64,000 bases of DNA, from assembly GCA_030696775.1 (NCBI GenBank), contig JAUYRN010000005.1, positions 310,001-374,000 of the forward strand, in the 5' to 3' direction. This document shows positions 28,472 to 37,334 of this stretch, one piece after another (position 1 is the first letter of the stretch; each line of letters begins with the position of its first letter). The notes below the pieces were generated by a model. The model searched no databases. It was not told where the DNA came from and was given only the letters and a program-made list of their open reading frames with translations. The stretch is from Sulfuricurvum sp. (GTDB lineage: Bacteria > Campylobacterota > Campylobacteria > Campylobacterales > Sulfurimonadaceae). The position numbers and the translations under genes are program-made.

Positions 28472-30724
28472 TTATTCATTCATAAGTTCGCGATTTCCTT
28501 TTGCATTAGGTGCAGAGAGGATACCGTTTTGCTCAAGTTGTTCGATAAGACTTGCAGAGCGGTTATAGCCAATTTGAAGACGTCGTTGTAAATAGCTGAT
28601 AGAGGTTTTTTGTTCAGACAAAACAATATGTTTAGCCTCTTCATACAACTCATCCAATGGTTTTCCTTCTCCTCGCTCACTTCCGCCATCACGTATAATC
28701 TCTTCTTTATCCCGTAAAAAACGTCGATCGTATTCAGGCTCGCGTTGGGCTTTGAGAAAATCGACTACTTTTTCAATTTCAGCTTCAGTACTCCAAGGTG
28801 CATGGAGTCTTACTAATCCGCTCATTCCAGGAGGTGTGAAGAGCATGTCTCCTCGACCCAAAAGAGATTCTGCACCCATCCCGTCAAGGATGATTTTACT
28901 ATCAATTTTTTGTCCAACTTTATAACTGATCCGTGAGGGAAGATTGGCTTTGATAAGTCCTGTTACAACATCTACGCTTGGTCGTTGGGTGGCTACAATG
29001 AGATGGATTCCGCTTGCTCTTGCCATTTGTGCAAGTCTGGCGATGGAATACTCAACATCTTTACCGCTGGTCATCATCAAGTCAGCAAGTTCGTCAATAA
29101 TAACAACGATGTAAGGAAGCGGTGTGCCTCCCTCTGCTTTCATCTTTTCGTTAAAGTTTTCGATATTTTTGGTTCGTGTCTCACTCATCATTTGATAACG
29201 TCGTTCCATTTCATAGACCATATTATTCAAAGCGGCAATGGCTTCTTTTGGTTTCGTAATAACAGGTGTTAGGAGATGCGGAATATCATTATAAATTGAA
29301 AATTCAAGCATTTTTGGGTCAATCATCAGAAGTCTGAGCTGATCGGGTGAGTTTTTGTACAATAAGCTTAAAATCATAGCATTGATCCCGACGCTCTTGC
29401 CGCTTCCCGTTGTTCCTGCGATGAGGAGGTGAGGAAGTTTTTTAAGATCGGTTATAAAAGGTTTGCCCACGATGTCTTTACCTAAAACAAGTGTGAGTGG
29501 AGATGAGGCTTCTTGGAAGAGCTTACTTTCAAAAATATCACGTAAATAAATTGTATCTACGGTTTTATTCGGTATTTCAATCCCTACAACATCTTTACCG
29601 GGAATAGGGGCTTGAATACGGATAGTTTGTGCTTTCAATGCCATAGCAAGGTCATCTTGCAAGCCTAAGATTTTAGAGACTTTAATGTTTGCTGCGGGTT
29701 TAAATTCAAAGGTTGATACGACAGGACCTGCATAGGTACGAACTACATCCCCATCAATATTAAAATGAGCAAGTTTTTCGATCAAATCACGAATTTTATC
29801 ATCCAATTCACTCTCATCAACAACCGTTTGTTTCTTGGGAGGATATTGTAAAAAGCTAGTAGGCGGAAGCTTGAAATTTTTAGGTTTTTCACTAATACCA
29901 CGGTCGATTTGTTCTAAGAGGATTTTATTTTCTTCCAATTCTTCTACGACGACAGCGTGTTGTTTACTCTCTTTGACTTTTTTTGCCATACTGAGAATAG
30001 TAGATTCTTTTGGCTGTTCGGATATTACAGGAAGTGGAGTATTGTCTCGTATAGGTTCTTGTTGTACGGGGGATAAATCGTCACTTTTTTCGGTAATATT
30101 CATGGGTGTTGGGGTATGGACCGGTACTATTGTTTCAGGCTCAAATTGAGGTTCATTATACTCATAAGAAGGGATAAAAGTATTTTTTTCAGAGGTATTT
30201 GAAGCGGTAGCTGTGCTTGTAGTATTAAACGTTGAATCCAGAGGTGATTTTTTGAGTGTATTAAGTGGTTTTTCCATATAATTTTTAAAAGGACGTGCCA
30301 AATCACCGAGTGATTGTTCTAATATAATTATCATTGAGACAGCTACAATCATGAGCCACATGATCCAAAGACCAAAGCTTCCAACGTAAAGGCTTAAAAA
30401 GTCAACAATCACACCACCAAAGGATCCTCTAAAAGATCCGCTAACGACTAACGCTTGGAAAATTATGAGTATAAAAAACAAAAGTAAAAATATGCTTCCC
30501 ATCTCAAGATGACGTTTCGTGTCAGACTTGGATTTATAAAAATACATTAGTGGTATCATAAACAACAAGAGATACATGTAAGCGACGTAACCAAACAATG
30601 CAATATTATTGGCTGAAAAACCTGCACCCCATGCACCGATGATGGAAGAATCGCCAATGATAGTAGCAAGTCCTAGATAAAAAAGTATGCCAAAGCTTCC
30701 GATGAAAAGTGTATCGCGTAAAAT
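28472..30724 (-). CDS. ftsK: DNA translocase FtsK, probable ATT start
   Basis: Septal DNA pump for chromosome dimer resolution. Motor domain with Walker A GTTGSGKSVG, Walker B IVVIIDELADLMM, ATQRPSVDVV, and a C-terminal gamma winged helix (ISYLQRRLQIGYNRSASL). The commonly picked TTG start (30598) would cut into the membrane region: the frame continues upstream to 30799 and encodes two more hydrophobic segments (TLFIGSFGILFYLGLATII; GAWGAGFSANNIALFGYVAY). In that extension the only start with a ribosome-binding site is ATT 30724 (AAGGA 6 bases upstream), giving 750 residues. CTT, TTA and ATA codons nearby lack such a site. Confidence 0.88.
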   Translation of the reverse strand: MLRDTLFIGSFGILFYLGLATIIGDSSIIGAWGAGFSANNIALFGYVAYMYLLLFMIPLMYFYKSKSDTKRHLEMGSIFLLLFFILIIFQALVVSGSFRGSFGGVIVDFLSLYVGSFGLWIMWLMIVAVSMIIILEQSLGDLARPFKNYMEKPLNTLKKSPLDSTFNTTSTATASNTSEKNTFIPSYEYNEPQFEPETIVPVHTPTPMNITEKSDDLSPVQQEPIRDNTPLPVISEQPKESTILSMAKKVKESKQHAVVVEELEENKILLEQIDRGISEKPKNFKLPPTSFLQYPPKKQTVVDESELDDKIRDLIEKLAHFNIDGDVVRTYAGPVVSTFEFKPAANIKVSKILGLQDDLAMALKAQTIRIQAPIPGKDVVGIEIPNKTVDTIYLRDIFESKLFQEASSPLTLVLGKDIVGKPFITDLKKLPHLLIAGTTGSGKSVGINAMILSLLYKNSPDQLRLLMIDPKMLEFSIYNDIPHLLTPVITKPKEAIAALNNMVYEMERRYQMMSETRTKNIENFNEKMKAEGGTPLPYIVVIIDELADLMMTSGKDVEYSIARLAQMARASGIHLIVATQRPSVDVVTGLIKANLPSRISYKVGQKIDSKIILDGMGAESLLGRGDMLFTPPGMSGLVRLHAPWSTEAEIEKVVDFLKAQREPEYDRRFLRDKEEIIRDGGSERGEGKPLDELYEEAKHIVLSEQKTSISYLQRRLQIGYNRSASLIEQLEQNGILSAPNAKGNRELMNE

Positions 30725-30799
30725 GGTAAATCCTTGATATTGTAAAGTGGCTGGATTATAGCAAAAAAAGAGAAGCTGAATTCTTTTTATGTCATTTTG

Positions 30800-32863
30800 C
30801 TATAAATAATTGACGAGAGAGAGCTTTGAAACCTTGGATATACTGGATAACATAGCTTGGTAGCTGAGGCTTAATTGTTGCATTTGTAAGGTCGCTTCGG
30901 CTATATCGGTATCAATAATACTGGATTGGAGCATTTTTGTATTGACAATGAGCAAATCACTACGATCTGATGAAGCTTGCAATACTTGAGAATAAGAACC
31001 CGATTCAGTTTGCAGACGACTAACGTGATCACTCAAATCATCCATCATTTGTATTGCATTTTGAATACCAATGTTTCTTGGATCATTACTATCTGACCCA
31101 TCTGATCGTATTTTACCTTCTTCAACAGATTTAATCATTTCTTCGATTTGAGCAAAGAAATCTGTTTTTGGATCGCGGATTGTTAGAGCACTATTGGCAT
31201 TAAAGGTTAAGGCACTTCCTGCTGTACCACTGTAATTTGACGATGAGGCGTCATATAATGACATTGTAGCTTGTGTTACTGGTGCATTTTTTTCTTCGAA
31301 CACTATCTTACCAGAGTAATCAAGGCTAACAGAGCCGAGTAGATTTGCATTTTGTATCGCTGTATTGTATGCATTAAGAGGGGGAACAGGAATGGTCGTC
31401 AAGGGATCTGTTCCTGTAATAGATAGATTAATTACATCCATTAGTTGTTGGTAGGTCATATTCGCAGGGGAGGTATTATTTCCGAAGCCATCTTGGAGAA
31501 CAACTCCATTGACTTCAACAGGATTGGTAGTAAAATCAATATTTACATTATAGGCGGTAGTACCATCAATTTGTGTCCCTGCAAGACTTAATTTTGTTGT
31601 TGCATTAAAAGAACCTATATCAAAGAGTTTACTTGATGGTGTAGCATATGCATTGGTACTTTTATCAATCTGTGAAACGTTGGAAAGCAGTTTGGCTCCA
31701 ACATTTTCAAACTTGGTACGATCATATTCAATTCCTTCAATCGTATTTGTGATAGTGGAAGGGGCTAATCCGCTTTTTGTAAATTCTTTGACGTAAAGCG
31801 AGTTAACAATAGGGGAAGCAATAACATCTTCAAAATTAGTGGTCCCTGCTTGAAGTAAGTCAATATTAGCAGGCACATCTGCCGCATCGGTTCCGGTAGA
31901 GTTAAAATCAATAGCTCCAATCATATGAAAGTCAAGCTTGCTTGAACCGGTTTGTTTGTCTTGAATCTCAATTTGACCATGAGCATTGATACTGACATTA
32001 ACTTGATTAGTGCCGTATAGTGAAGCTATATTTTGAAGCAAATCATCAACCGTATCCGTAGTATTAAGGGAAATTTGTTGTTTAAATGTTGTACCGTCTG
32101 TTTTTGTCCCTTGAATATAAAAATGTGAAAGTCGTGTGGCATCATTAGTTGTGTCAGTATCTGTGTCTCCCATCAGATCGCGTATGGTACTTGAAGTACT
32201 AATGTATGTTGGTTTCCCTGTATCGCGTGTCAAACTTGAATCTTTCATAATGTCAGGAAATTGTTCCGATAGACTAAGTTGCGGTACATTGGTTGTGATA
32301 GTACGATTGATTTTACTTTCATCACCTAAAAATAACTGCGTTCCAGAAATATTGTATTTTTGTTTGACGCCTGAACCTAAAAATGCAGTTAAATCTTTAT
32401 TATTACCTTGATATGTTCCATCTGCTCCTATGGGCATTTGTGATGTTGCCGTACCAGAAAAAAGATATTCTCCTCCGATAGAAGTATTGGCAAGAGTCAA
32501 TAAGTTATTTTTTAAACCGCGTAACTCTTTTGCAATGGCTTGGGTGCTTACATCTGAATTAGAACTGTTGGCAGCATTGATTAATTTGACTTTCATTGAC
32601 TCAATAGTTTTAACGATTGAACCAATTGTGGTATCAGTTTGAGTACTAACTTTATAAGCATTTTGAGCACTATCCTTGATTTGTGAAAGTGTAGTGATTT
32701 CGTTGTCAAGGCGAAGTGTATCGATAAAAACACCCGGATCTTCATGAGCATACTGAATTTTTTGTGTTGACGAAATTTGTTTGTTGACATCAAAAAGTTG
32801 TTGATTAATTTTATTATTTTCGCCGTAAATATTATTGTAATACGATGTAGATGTAACTCTCAT
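30800..32863 (-). CDS. flgL: Flagellar hook-filament junction protein FlgL
   Basis: 687 residues. Flagellin-like D0/D1 coiled-coil ends: N-terminal RVTSTSYYNNIY ... INQQLFDVNKQISS and C-terminal IDTDIAEATLQMQQLSLSYQAML. The ends are typical FlgL/HAP3; the centre is a large Thr/Asn-rich beta insert (about 190-560), making it roughly twice the length of the enterobacterial protein, which is common in Campylobacterota. AAGGA precedes the ATG, and a sigma-54 promoter lies upstream. It ends where the open ftsK frame begins. Confidence 0.88.
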   Translation of the reverse strand: MRVTSTSYYNNIYGENNKINQQLFDVNKQISSTQKIQYAHEDPGVFIDTLRLDNEITTLSQIKDSAQNAYKVSTQTDTTIGSIVKTIESMKVKLINAANSSNSDVSTQAIAKELRGLKNNLLTLANTSIGGEYLFSGTATSQMPIGADGTYQGNNKDLTAFLGSGVKQKYNISGTQLFLGDESKINRTITTNVPQLSLSEQFPDIMKDSSLTRDTGKPTYISTSSTIRDLMGDTDTDTTNDATRLSHFYIQGTKTDGTTFKQQISLNTTDTVDDLLQNIASLYGTNQVNVSINAHGQIEIQDKQTGSSKLDFHMIGAIDFNSTGTDAADVPANIDLLQAGTTNFEDVIASPIVNSLYVKEFTKSGLAPSTITNTIEGIEYDRTKFENVGAKLLSNVSQIDKSTNAYATPSSKLFDIGSFNATTKLSLAGTQIDGTTAYNVNIDFTTNPVEVNGVVLQDGFGNNTSPANMTYQQLMDVINLSITGTDPLTTIPVPPLNAYNTAIQNANLLGSVSLDYSGKIVFEEKNAPVTQATMSLYDASSSNYSGTAGSALTFNANSALTIRDPKTDFFAQIEEMIKSVEEGKIRSDGSDSNDPRNIGIQNAIQMMDDLSDHVSRLQTESGSYSQVLQASSDRSDLLIVNTKMLQSSIIDTDIAEATLQMQQLSLSYQAMLSSISKVSKLSLVNYL

Positions 32864-32896
32864 CTAAAATCCTTGTGCTCGAATTAAACTTTATTA

Positions 32897-32912
32897 AGCA
32901 ATAAAAGTTCCA
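32897..32912 (-). promoter_or_regulatory. Sigma-54 promoter of flgL
   Basis: On the minus strand TGGAAC-N5-TTGCT matches the RpoN consensus TGGCAC-N5-TTGCA at the key GG and GC positions, about 34 bases before the flgL start codon. RpoN control of hook-associated genes is established in Campylobacter and Helicobacter. Confidence 0.7.
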
Positions 32913-32986
32913 TACCATCAAAATCGGCAAAGGAAGAAAAATAATTAGTTTTATAGCACTTTACGATTCTTTAAGCAAAGGCAACC

Positions 32987-32992
32987 TATAAT
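32987..32992 (+). promoter_or_regulatory. -10 element of tRNA-Leu
   Basis: TATAAT 20 bases before the mature tRNA 5' end; no convincing -35. Confidence 0.5.
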
Positions 32993-33011
32993 TCCATCTC
33001 TTCAAACACAT

Positions 33012-33095
33012 GCCAGTGTGGTGAAATGGTAGACACGCCGGATTCAAAATCCGGTATAGCAATATGTGGCGGTTCGAGTCCGCCCACTGGTACCA
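33012..33095 (+). tRNA. tRNA-Leu (anticodon CAA)
   Basis: Cloverleaf read by eye: acceptor GCCAGTG paired with CACTGGT (one G-T pair), D arm with GGTAGACACGC, anticodon stem CCGGA/TCCGG around TTCAAAA (anticodon CAA), a long variable arm with a small ATA/TAT stem (class II tRNA), T arm GGCGG-TTCGAGT-CCGCC, discriminator A and an encoded CCA. Its last 23 bases form the left copy of the attachment repeat of the element that follows. Confidence 0.97.
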
Positions 33096-33098
33096 CGA
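33073..33098 (+). repeat. attL: 26-bp repeat, left copy
   Basis: Begins TTCGAGTCCG and ends GTACCACGA; covers the T loop, the acceptor 3' strand and CCA of tRNA-Leu plus CGA beyond it. Identical to 38315-38340. Confidence 0.93.
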
Positions 33099-33100
33099 GA

Positions 33101-34222
33101 TTACCCTATTTTCAGGGCTTTCCCTTTAACTTTTTTTTCATTTGTGCCCGTTTTGAGCCCAAACAAATCAAATTTTTCTTCGATTTTTATTTCTTCTGAC
33201 TTAATAAATTTTGCATATCGTGTCAAAAGCATTTGTGTCGAGTTGTGACCCATGAGCCGAGATATATCGGTTATTCTCATCGTTCCACTGTTTAGCATTT
33301 GAACGGCAAACGTATGCCGTGTGTTCTTTTGCTGTCTATATGGAATCCCTAATCGTTTGAGCATAGGTATCCAACGTGAATCCCGTAAAGAGGTTGCATC
33401 GTTAAATGCTGACCCCGTCATCTTTGAAACAAATAAATAACTGTTTGATAATCCCGTATGTCGGTATTGATCTTGCAGATATGTCCAAAGAGTATCAAAT
33501 ATTGGTATTTGACGAACTGATCCAATAGTCTTAGGGGTCGTTTCTGATCCTTGCGATATGGATCGTCGAACATGAATTTTTCGTTTATTCATGTCAATAT
33601 CTGACCATTTGAGTGCCAGTATTTCACCAATTCGCATTCCAGTATAAAACGCAACTGCTAAATAATTCCGATACCAATCCTCAGACCCTTTAAGCATTAA
33701 TCCGACTTCTTCGACTGTGAAGGGTTCAATGTCAGGTTTTACCCGTGCAGGTAATCGGATTGCATCGACGGGATTACGGTTGATAATCTCATCTTCGAGT
33801 GCATATCGAAAGATCATGCGAATGATCGTAAGTTTTTCAGAGACTGTTTTAGGAACAACTTTTTCAAGCTGTTTATTAACCCATATCCGAACATCGGTAA
33901 CTTTGATTAAATCAATCTGCTGACTACCAAAGAAGGGGATAATCTCATTTTTTAGAATACGCGAATATTTCCCAAAAGTATGTGCTTTAAGACGGTTTTG
34001 CTGTTCGCTCAAATAAATATCCGCATAGTGCTCAAACTTTGGAATTACTTTTTCTTTCTCTTTTTCACCATACTTGAGTTCAAATAAGAGCTCAGGTATG
34101 ATTTTGTTTTCAATGAACTTGCGGTTTTCTCTTGTATCAGGTAATCCCGTACTTTTTCGGACTCGGTCGAACCCGTGATAGTATGTTAGATAAAGAGTCC
34201 CCGCTCTGCTGTAAAGTTTCAT
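33101..34222 (-). CDS. Tyrosine-type phage/island integrase
   Basis: 373 residues. N-terminal arm-binding segment (YLTYYHGFDRVRKSTGLP), SAM-like core-binding domain (about 60-150) and catalytic domain with Arg197 (YTGMRIGEIL), Arg302 (TRHTFA), His326 (LMGHNS) and nucleophile Tyr336 (TRYAKFI). The first residue of the usual H-x-x-R is Lys/Asn here (KNTR), a common variation in phage integrases. Its 3' end abuts attL, the standard position. The start lies inside the AlpA-like gene, an 86-base overlap, so expression is coupled. Confidence 0.93.
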   Translation of the reverse strand: MKLYSRAGTLYLTYYHGFDRVRKSTGLPDTRENRKFIENKIIPELLFELKYGEKEKEKVIPKFEHYADIYLSEQQNRLKAHTFGKYSRILKNEIIPFFGSQQIDLIKVTDVRIWVNKQLEKVVPKTVSEKLTIIRMIFRYALEDEIINRNPVDAIRLPARVKPDIEPFTVEEVGLMLKGSEDWYRNYLAVAFYTGMRIGEILALKWSDIDMNKRKIHVRRSISQGSETTPKTIGSVRQIPIFDTLWTYLQDQYRHTGLSNSYLFVSKMTGSAFNDATSLRDSRWIPMLKRLGIPYRQQKNTRHTFAVQMLNSGTMRITDISRLMGHNSTQMLLTRYAKFIKSEEIKIEEKFDLFGLKTGTNEKKVKGKALKIG

Positions 34223-34412
34223 GAGATATATCCTTTCCTCTCATCCACTTTTCCAACTCAATAGCGTCAAATCGTATTATACCTGTTGACCCGTTAGGCT
34301 TGAAATAGTGAACATTAAAACGGAATGTTCCGTCATGGATTTTCTTTTTAAGATATGAGCACGATACATCGAGAAATTCGGCTGCTGCTTCATATTTTAG
34401 AAAACGTGTCAT
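34137..34412 (-). CDS. AlpA/excisionase-like HTH protein
   Basis: 91 residues from ATG 34412 (the longer frame to 34553 runs into the replication gene). A MerR-like helix-turn-helix of the excisionase/AlpA kind is visible: KYEAAAEFLDVSCSYLKKKI, followed by a wing with FNVHYFKPNG and the conserved RFDAIELEKWMRG. Such small proteins direct excision or activate the integrase. It starts one base after the replication gene ends and overlaps the integrase. The C-terminal 30 residues, coded in the overlap, are unlike the family and may be unconstrained. Confidence 0.8.
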   Translation of the reverse strand: MTRFLKYEAAAEFLDVSCSYLKKKIHDGTFRFNVHYFKPNGSTGIIRFDAIELEKWMRGKDISHETLQQSGDSLSNILSRVRPSPKKYGIT

Positions 34413-34413
34413 G

Positions 34414-35499
34414 TTATGCCGCCAATCCTCTATAATTATTATGCTTTTCCAAATTGCGTTGTATTGTTTGCACGGTGTATAAAGTGATATTTTCTGAACG
34501 CATAAAGAGTAATTCTCCATCGTCCCAAATCTCCATGATCTTGTCATCTTCAAGACGTGCCAATACTTGGAGGCTGTTACCTTTACGAACTTGGGTTAAT
34601 CCGTACAGACTGAAACGGTGACTTAATAATCGGTAGAGATACATAGGAGCCATTGATCGACTAGAACAGAAACGATTTACACGATGTTTGACATACCATG
34701 CGTTTATGTATTGATCTTGTTCACTGATTTGCTCTTTTGACATTGGAAGCGTTTTATTAATGTACTTCATGATGTAGCTAGAAGCACTTTTGATATTCTT
34801 CTCGAACTTGTTACCGACTTGGAGAAATAAGCGTTTAAATGCTGTTTCAACACGGTTTATTTGCTCTTTTGGAATGAACAAGAGAATATGAGTGTGAGGT
34901 GTACCGTCTTTGTGCGGTTCATTAACACGGTAATACATTCTCTGAGCCTTTGTGAGCTCTTTGAGCGAGCGATCTTGCCGGAGCTTGGCAAATTGCTTTG
35001 TGAGGATTTTAACCGCCTCTTTTGGCGTTGTACCGTTGTATTTTGGATTGGGTACGAGTTTTCCTTTAAATGTTTTCATTTCATGAAACTCACTTGGAAG
35101 TGTCATGGTTAAAAATACGGGAGTTAGATTGGCATTTGTAGCTTCACGCTCTAGCGTGTTGATACGGTTTTGAATTTCTCCGTAGTATCTATGCGGATTA
35201 TGATTGGATGAGACAATACAATCTTTGAGGCTGAATGATTGACCCGTTTGATCGTTGGTTACATAACTAAATTCTAAGAAGTGTCTTTGACGTTGAAGTT
35301 TCATACGAACAGTCTCTAAATCCTTCTCATTCAGACCGTATGTTTTGGCAATGTCCACAACTTTTTTATAAGTAGTCAAGGGAAGAGAGCCGAACTCTTC
35401 GGAAGAACCCCCAAAGGGGCAAAGCCCCATGATGGGTTTAACCGAGATATCGGCAACATTATTTACAGACTTTTTTAGGGATAATTGAGTATCATCCAT
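34414..35499 (-). CDS. HUH-endonuclease rolling-circle replication initiator
   Basis: 361 residues. Rep motif 1 FLTMTLPS (about 129-136), motif 2 H-x-H in GTPHTHILLF (His202, His204) and motif 3 with two tyrosines spaced by three residues, SYIMKYINK (Tyr242, Tyr246). The Y-x3-Y layout is that of superfamily I Reps such as phiX174 A, P2 A and many filamentous-phage-like initiators, where the tyrosines alternate to nick and rejoin. It should nick an origin to start rolling-circle replication of the excised circle. AAGGA lies 7 bases before the ATG. Confidence 0.88.
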   Translation of the reverse strand: MDDTQLSLKKSVNNVADISVKPIMGLCPFGGSSEEFGSLPLTTYKKVVDIAKTYGLNEKDLETVRMKLQRQRHFLEFSYVTNDQTGQSFSLKDCIVSSNHNPHRYYGEIQNRINTLEREATNANLTPVFLTMTLPSEFHEMKTFKGKLVPNPKYNGTTPKEAVKILTKQFAKLRQDRSLKELTKAQRMYYRVNEPHKDGTPHTHILLFIPKEQINRVETAFKRLFLQVGNKFEKNIKSASSYIMKYINKTLPMSKEQISEQDQYINAWYVKHRVNRFCSSRSMAPMYLYRLLSHRFSLYGLTQVRKGNSLQVLARLEDDKIMEIWDDGELLFMRSENITLYTVQTIQRNLEKHNNYRGLAA

Positions 35500-35593
35500 T
35501 TTGTTTCCTTTTGTATGATTGGGAACGCCGTAGGGAGTTTGATCTTGCCGGACTGACTCTCTATGCGCTCAAATAAACCTCTAATATGACCCC

Positions 35594-35630
35594 GTTACGT
35601 TCTTCGCTTTGCTCAGACTTTCGCAACGTG
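35594..35630. other. Inverted repeat, candidate rolling-circle origin
   Basis: ACGTT (35596-35600) and AACGT (35627-35631 region) flank a GC-richer stretch with TTCGCTTTGCTCAGACTTTCG in the 136-base gap between the replication gene and the putative ssDNA-binding gene. This is the only longer non-coding gap in the minus-strand module, a usual place for a double-strand origin or a terminator. Evidence is weak. Confidence 0.25.
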
Positions 35631-35634
35631 GCTT

Positions 35635-35901
35635 TTATTTTACGTAGAAACTTACCTGACTTTTTGAAACAACATCACATTTGACTTGCACTTTTTGACC
35701 GACTTGTTTTTCAAACTCTTTTATCCGTGTTTCAGGTATCGAAATATCTTGCATATCATTTTTGACAGAACCATTCTGTAATTCACTCTCAACGAGCAAC
35801 TGCAACTTATGTTTACCATGGGACACTTCGCCCGTCTCTTTGTCTTTGAAATCGTTGCTTTTGTAAATTGACAACAATTGACCTTCGATAATTATTTTCA
35901 T
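35635..35901 (-). CDS. Putative phage ssDNA-binding protein (gp5-like)
   Basis: 88 residues, the size of the filamentous phage helix-destabilising protein (87). Predicted all-beta: MKIIIEGQLLSIYKS, HKLQLLVESEL, DISIPETRIKEFEKQVGQ, VKCDVVSKSQVSFYV, compatible with an OB fold. The position directly upstream of the HUH initiator is also that of the ssDNA-binding gene in filamentous phages. Identity rests on size, order and fold impression, not on a motif. GGAG lies 6 bases before the ATG. Confidence 0.6.
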   Translation of the reverse strand: MKIIIEGQLLSIYKSNDFKDKETGEVSHGKHKLQLLVESELQNGSVKNDMQDISIPETRIKEFEKQVGQKVQVKCDVVSKSQVSFYVK

Positions 35902-35916
35902 GTTTGGCTCCTTAAT

Positions 35917-36258
35917 TTAGTTAATAAAAACATTATTGATTTCTTGACACAAATCATAATGTTTCTGAAATTGTTGTTGATCTTCGTATGATGTCAATTG
36001 TGCAAAAGTAGCTTCATCATCAAAATCAACATACTCTTTGGCTCTCATCAATAAGCTTTTCAATTTTCGGATAGTTACTCCGCAATCATCGTCAATAAAT
36101 GAATTAAGTGCCGCAACAATCAAAGCATTCATCGAAATTGATTCTTTTTCAGAAATCTCTTGTAACTGATCTTTGAGAGATGCAGGTAATTTTAGGCTGA
36201 ACGCCACCTTTTCTTCGTCTTGCCGTTTGACGGATTTAATAATGCTGTTTTTGTCCAT
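35917..36258 (-). CDS. Ribbon-helix-helix regulator of the element
   Basis: 113 residues from ATG 36258 (AAGGAG 6 bases upstream; the longer frame lacks one). Residues about 18-52 form a ribbon-helix-helix domain: VAFSLKLPASLKDQLQEIS then SISMNALIVAALNSFI, as in Arc, MetJ and CopG. The C-terminal 60 residues are acidic and helical. First gene of the minus-strand module and next to a repeat-rich divergent control region, so the likely master repressor of the element and perhaps of the cargo promoter. Confidence 0.8.
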   Translation of the reverse strand: MDKNSIIKSVKRQDEEKVAFSLKLPASLKDQLQEISEKESISMNALIVAALNSFIDDDCGVTIRKLKSLLMRAKEYVDFDDEATFAQLTSYEDQQQFQKHYDLCQEINNVFIN

Positions 36259-36288
36259 TTGGGACTCCTTTTTATTTGATGCCATTAA

Positions 36289-36334
36289 TGACATTCGATA
36301 TAATATCATAATAGATATTAATGTCAATATCTAT
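36289..36334. promoter_or_regulatory. Divergent operator region of the element
   Basis: Contains a perfect 9-bp inverted repeat ATAGATATT-N6-AATATCTAT (36311-36334), an 11-bp palindrome GATATAATATC (36297-36307) and TGACATT/AATGTCA (36289-36295, 36320-36326), all between the RHH gene and the plus-strand cargo. Overlapping palindromes between divergent genes suggest RHH operators. Confidence 0.6.
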
Positions 36335-36398
36335 ATATACTATTTGTTTAAAATTATCTTTTGCGCTAATATTCATAAATAAATTTAAAAGGATTTTT

Positions 36399-37289
36399 AT
36401 GCGCGTTAGAGAAATAGCTTATTATATTGATCAAATAGACTTTAAAGAGTGCATATTAACACTTAGGAATGGAGATATTGGTAATATCAATAACTATAAA
36501 AAAGCTGTTGCTATTTTAGAAAATATTCCAATTTTTAAAAATGATATTAAAGCAATTTTAGAAGATGACTTATACTCGACTGCGCAAGATAATCTAGTTT
36601 ACAGTAATATGGCTAGTGGTCAAACAATATATAGAAAATCTATGACTCTTCTAGATAAAGCATCTTTACTCTTACAATTATCTAATGAGTTGTATCCTCC
36701 ACTTTCAGAGAATACGATTAGTATCAAATTACCAAATATAAAAGATATGAAATTATTATATCAAGCTATCAAATCTTTTGAACAATCTTTCTCTTTTTTG
36801 GTAACAGATGAAGCAATTAATTCTACAATTGTTATTGAGAACTGGGAACATGGTTCATTTTGGTTAAATTTGTATGCAGGTTCTTTTCTTGCAGTAAGTG
36901 TAATCTCTTCTGCAGCATGGTCTGCAGCAGTAGTCGCCAATAAGTATCAAGAAGTCAAAATTCACGAACAATACGCAAAAACCCTTGAGCTAAAAAATGA
37001 AGAAATGTTAGCTTTTACTCAAGCTCAAAAAAAACTAATTGATGTTCTAGTTAATAATGAAACAAGGGCAATAATTGATAAGCATATGAATGCATCAGAA
37101 GATCAAGAAAGATTTGAAAGAGTTAAAAGGTCTATAGAAATGTTAGCCGAACTTATTCGTCAAGGTGCTGAAGTAAATCCAGCTCTTAGTGCGCCCGAAG
37201 ATGTAAAAAATCTTTTTCCTGATTACTCAAAATTAGAACAAATTACCTCTAAAATCCCACAGATTGAACATAAAAAGAATGAGGAATAA
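36399..37289 (+). CDS. Unrecognised membrane protein, first cargo gene
   Basis: 296 residues from ATG 36399 (AAAAGGA upstream). I do not recognise it. The first ~150 residues are soluble, helical and acidic; then comes WEHGSFWLNLYAGSFLA and a single hydrophobic segment (about 156-181, VSVISSAAWSAAVVA) rich in small residues, followed by a long charged coiled-coil-like helix (YQEVKIHEQYAKTLELKNEEML). An N-terminal sensor plus one membrane helix plus a cytoplasmic coil is a plan seen in several toxin or effector proteins, but no function can be assigned. Very AT-rich, low in G+C compared with flanking genes, and 45 bases before the putAbiC-like gene. Confidence 0.75.
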   Translation: MRVREIAYYIDQIDFKECILTLRNGDIGNINNYKKAVAILENIPIFKNDIKAILEDDLYSTAQDNLVYSNMASGQTIYRKSMTLLDKASLLLQLSNELYPPLSENTISIKLPNIKDMKLLYQAIKSFEQSFSFLVTDEAINSTIVIENWEHGSFWLNLYAGSFLAVSVISSAAWSAAVVANKYQEVKIHEQYAKTLELKNEEMLAFTQAQKKLIDVLVNNETRAIIDKHMNASEDQERFERVKRSIEMLAELIRQGAEVNPALSAPEDVKNLFPDYSKLEQITSKIPQIEHKKNEE

Positions 37290-37334
37290 TGCACTTGATA
37301 CACAAAAAAATTAAAGATTGTAAGAATAAGCAAA

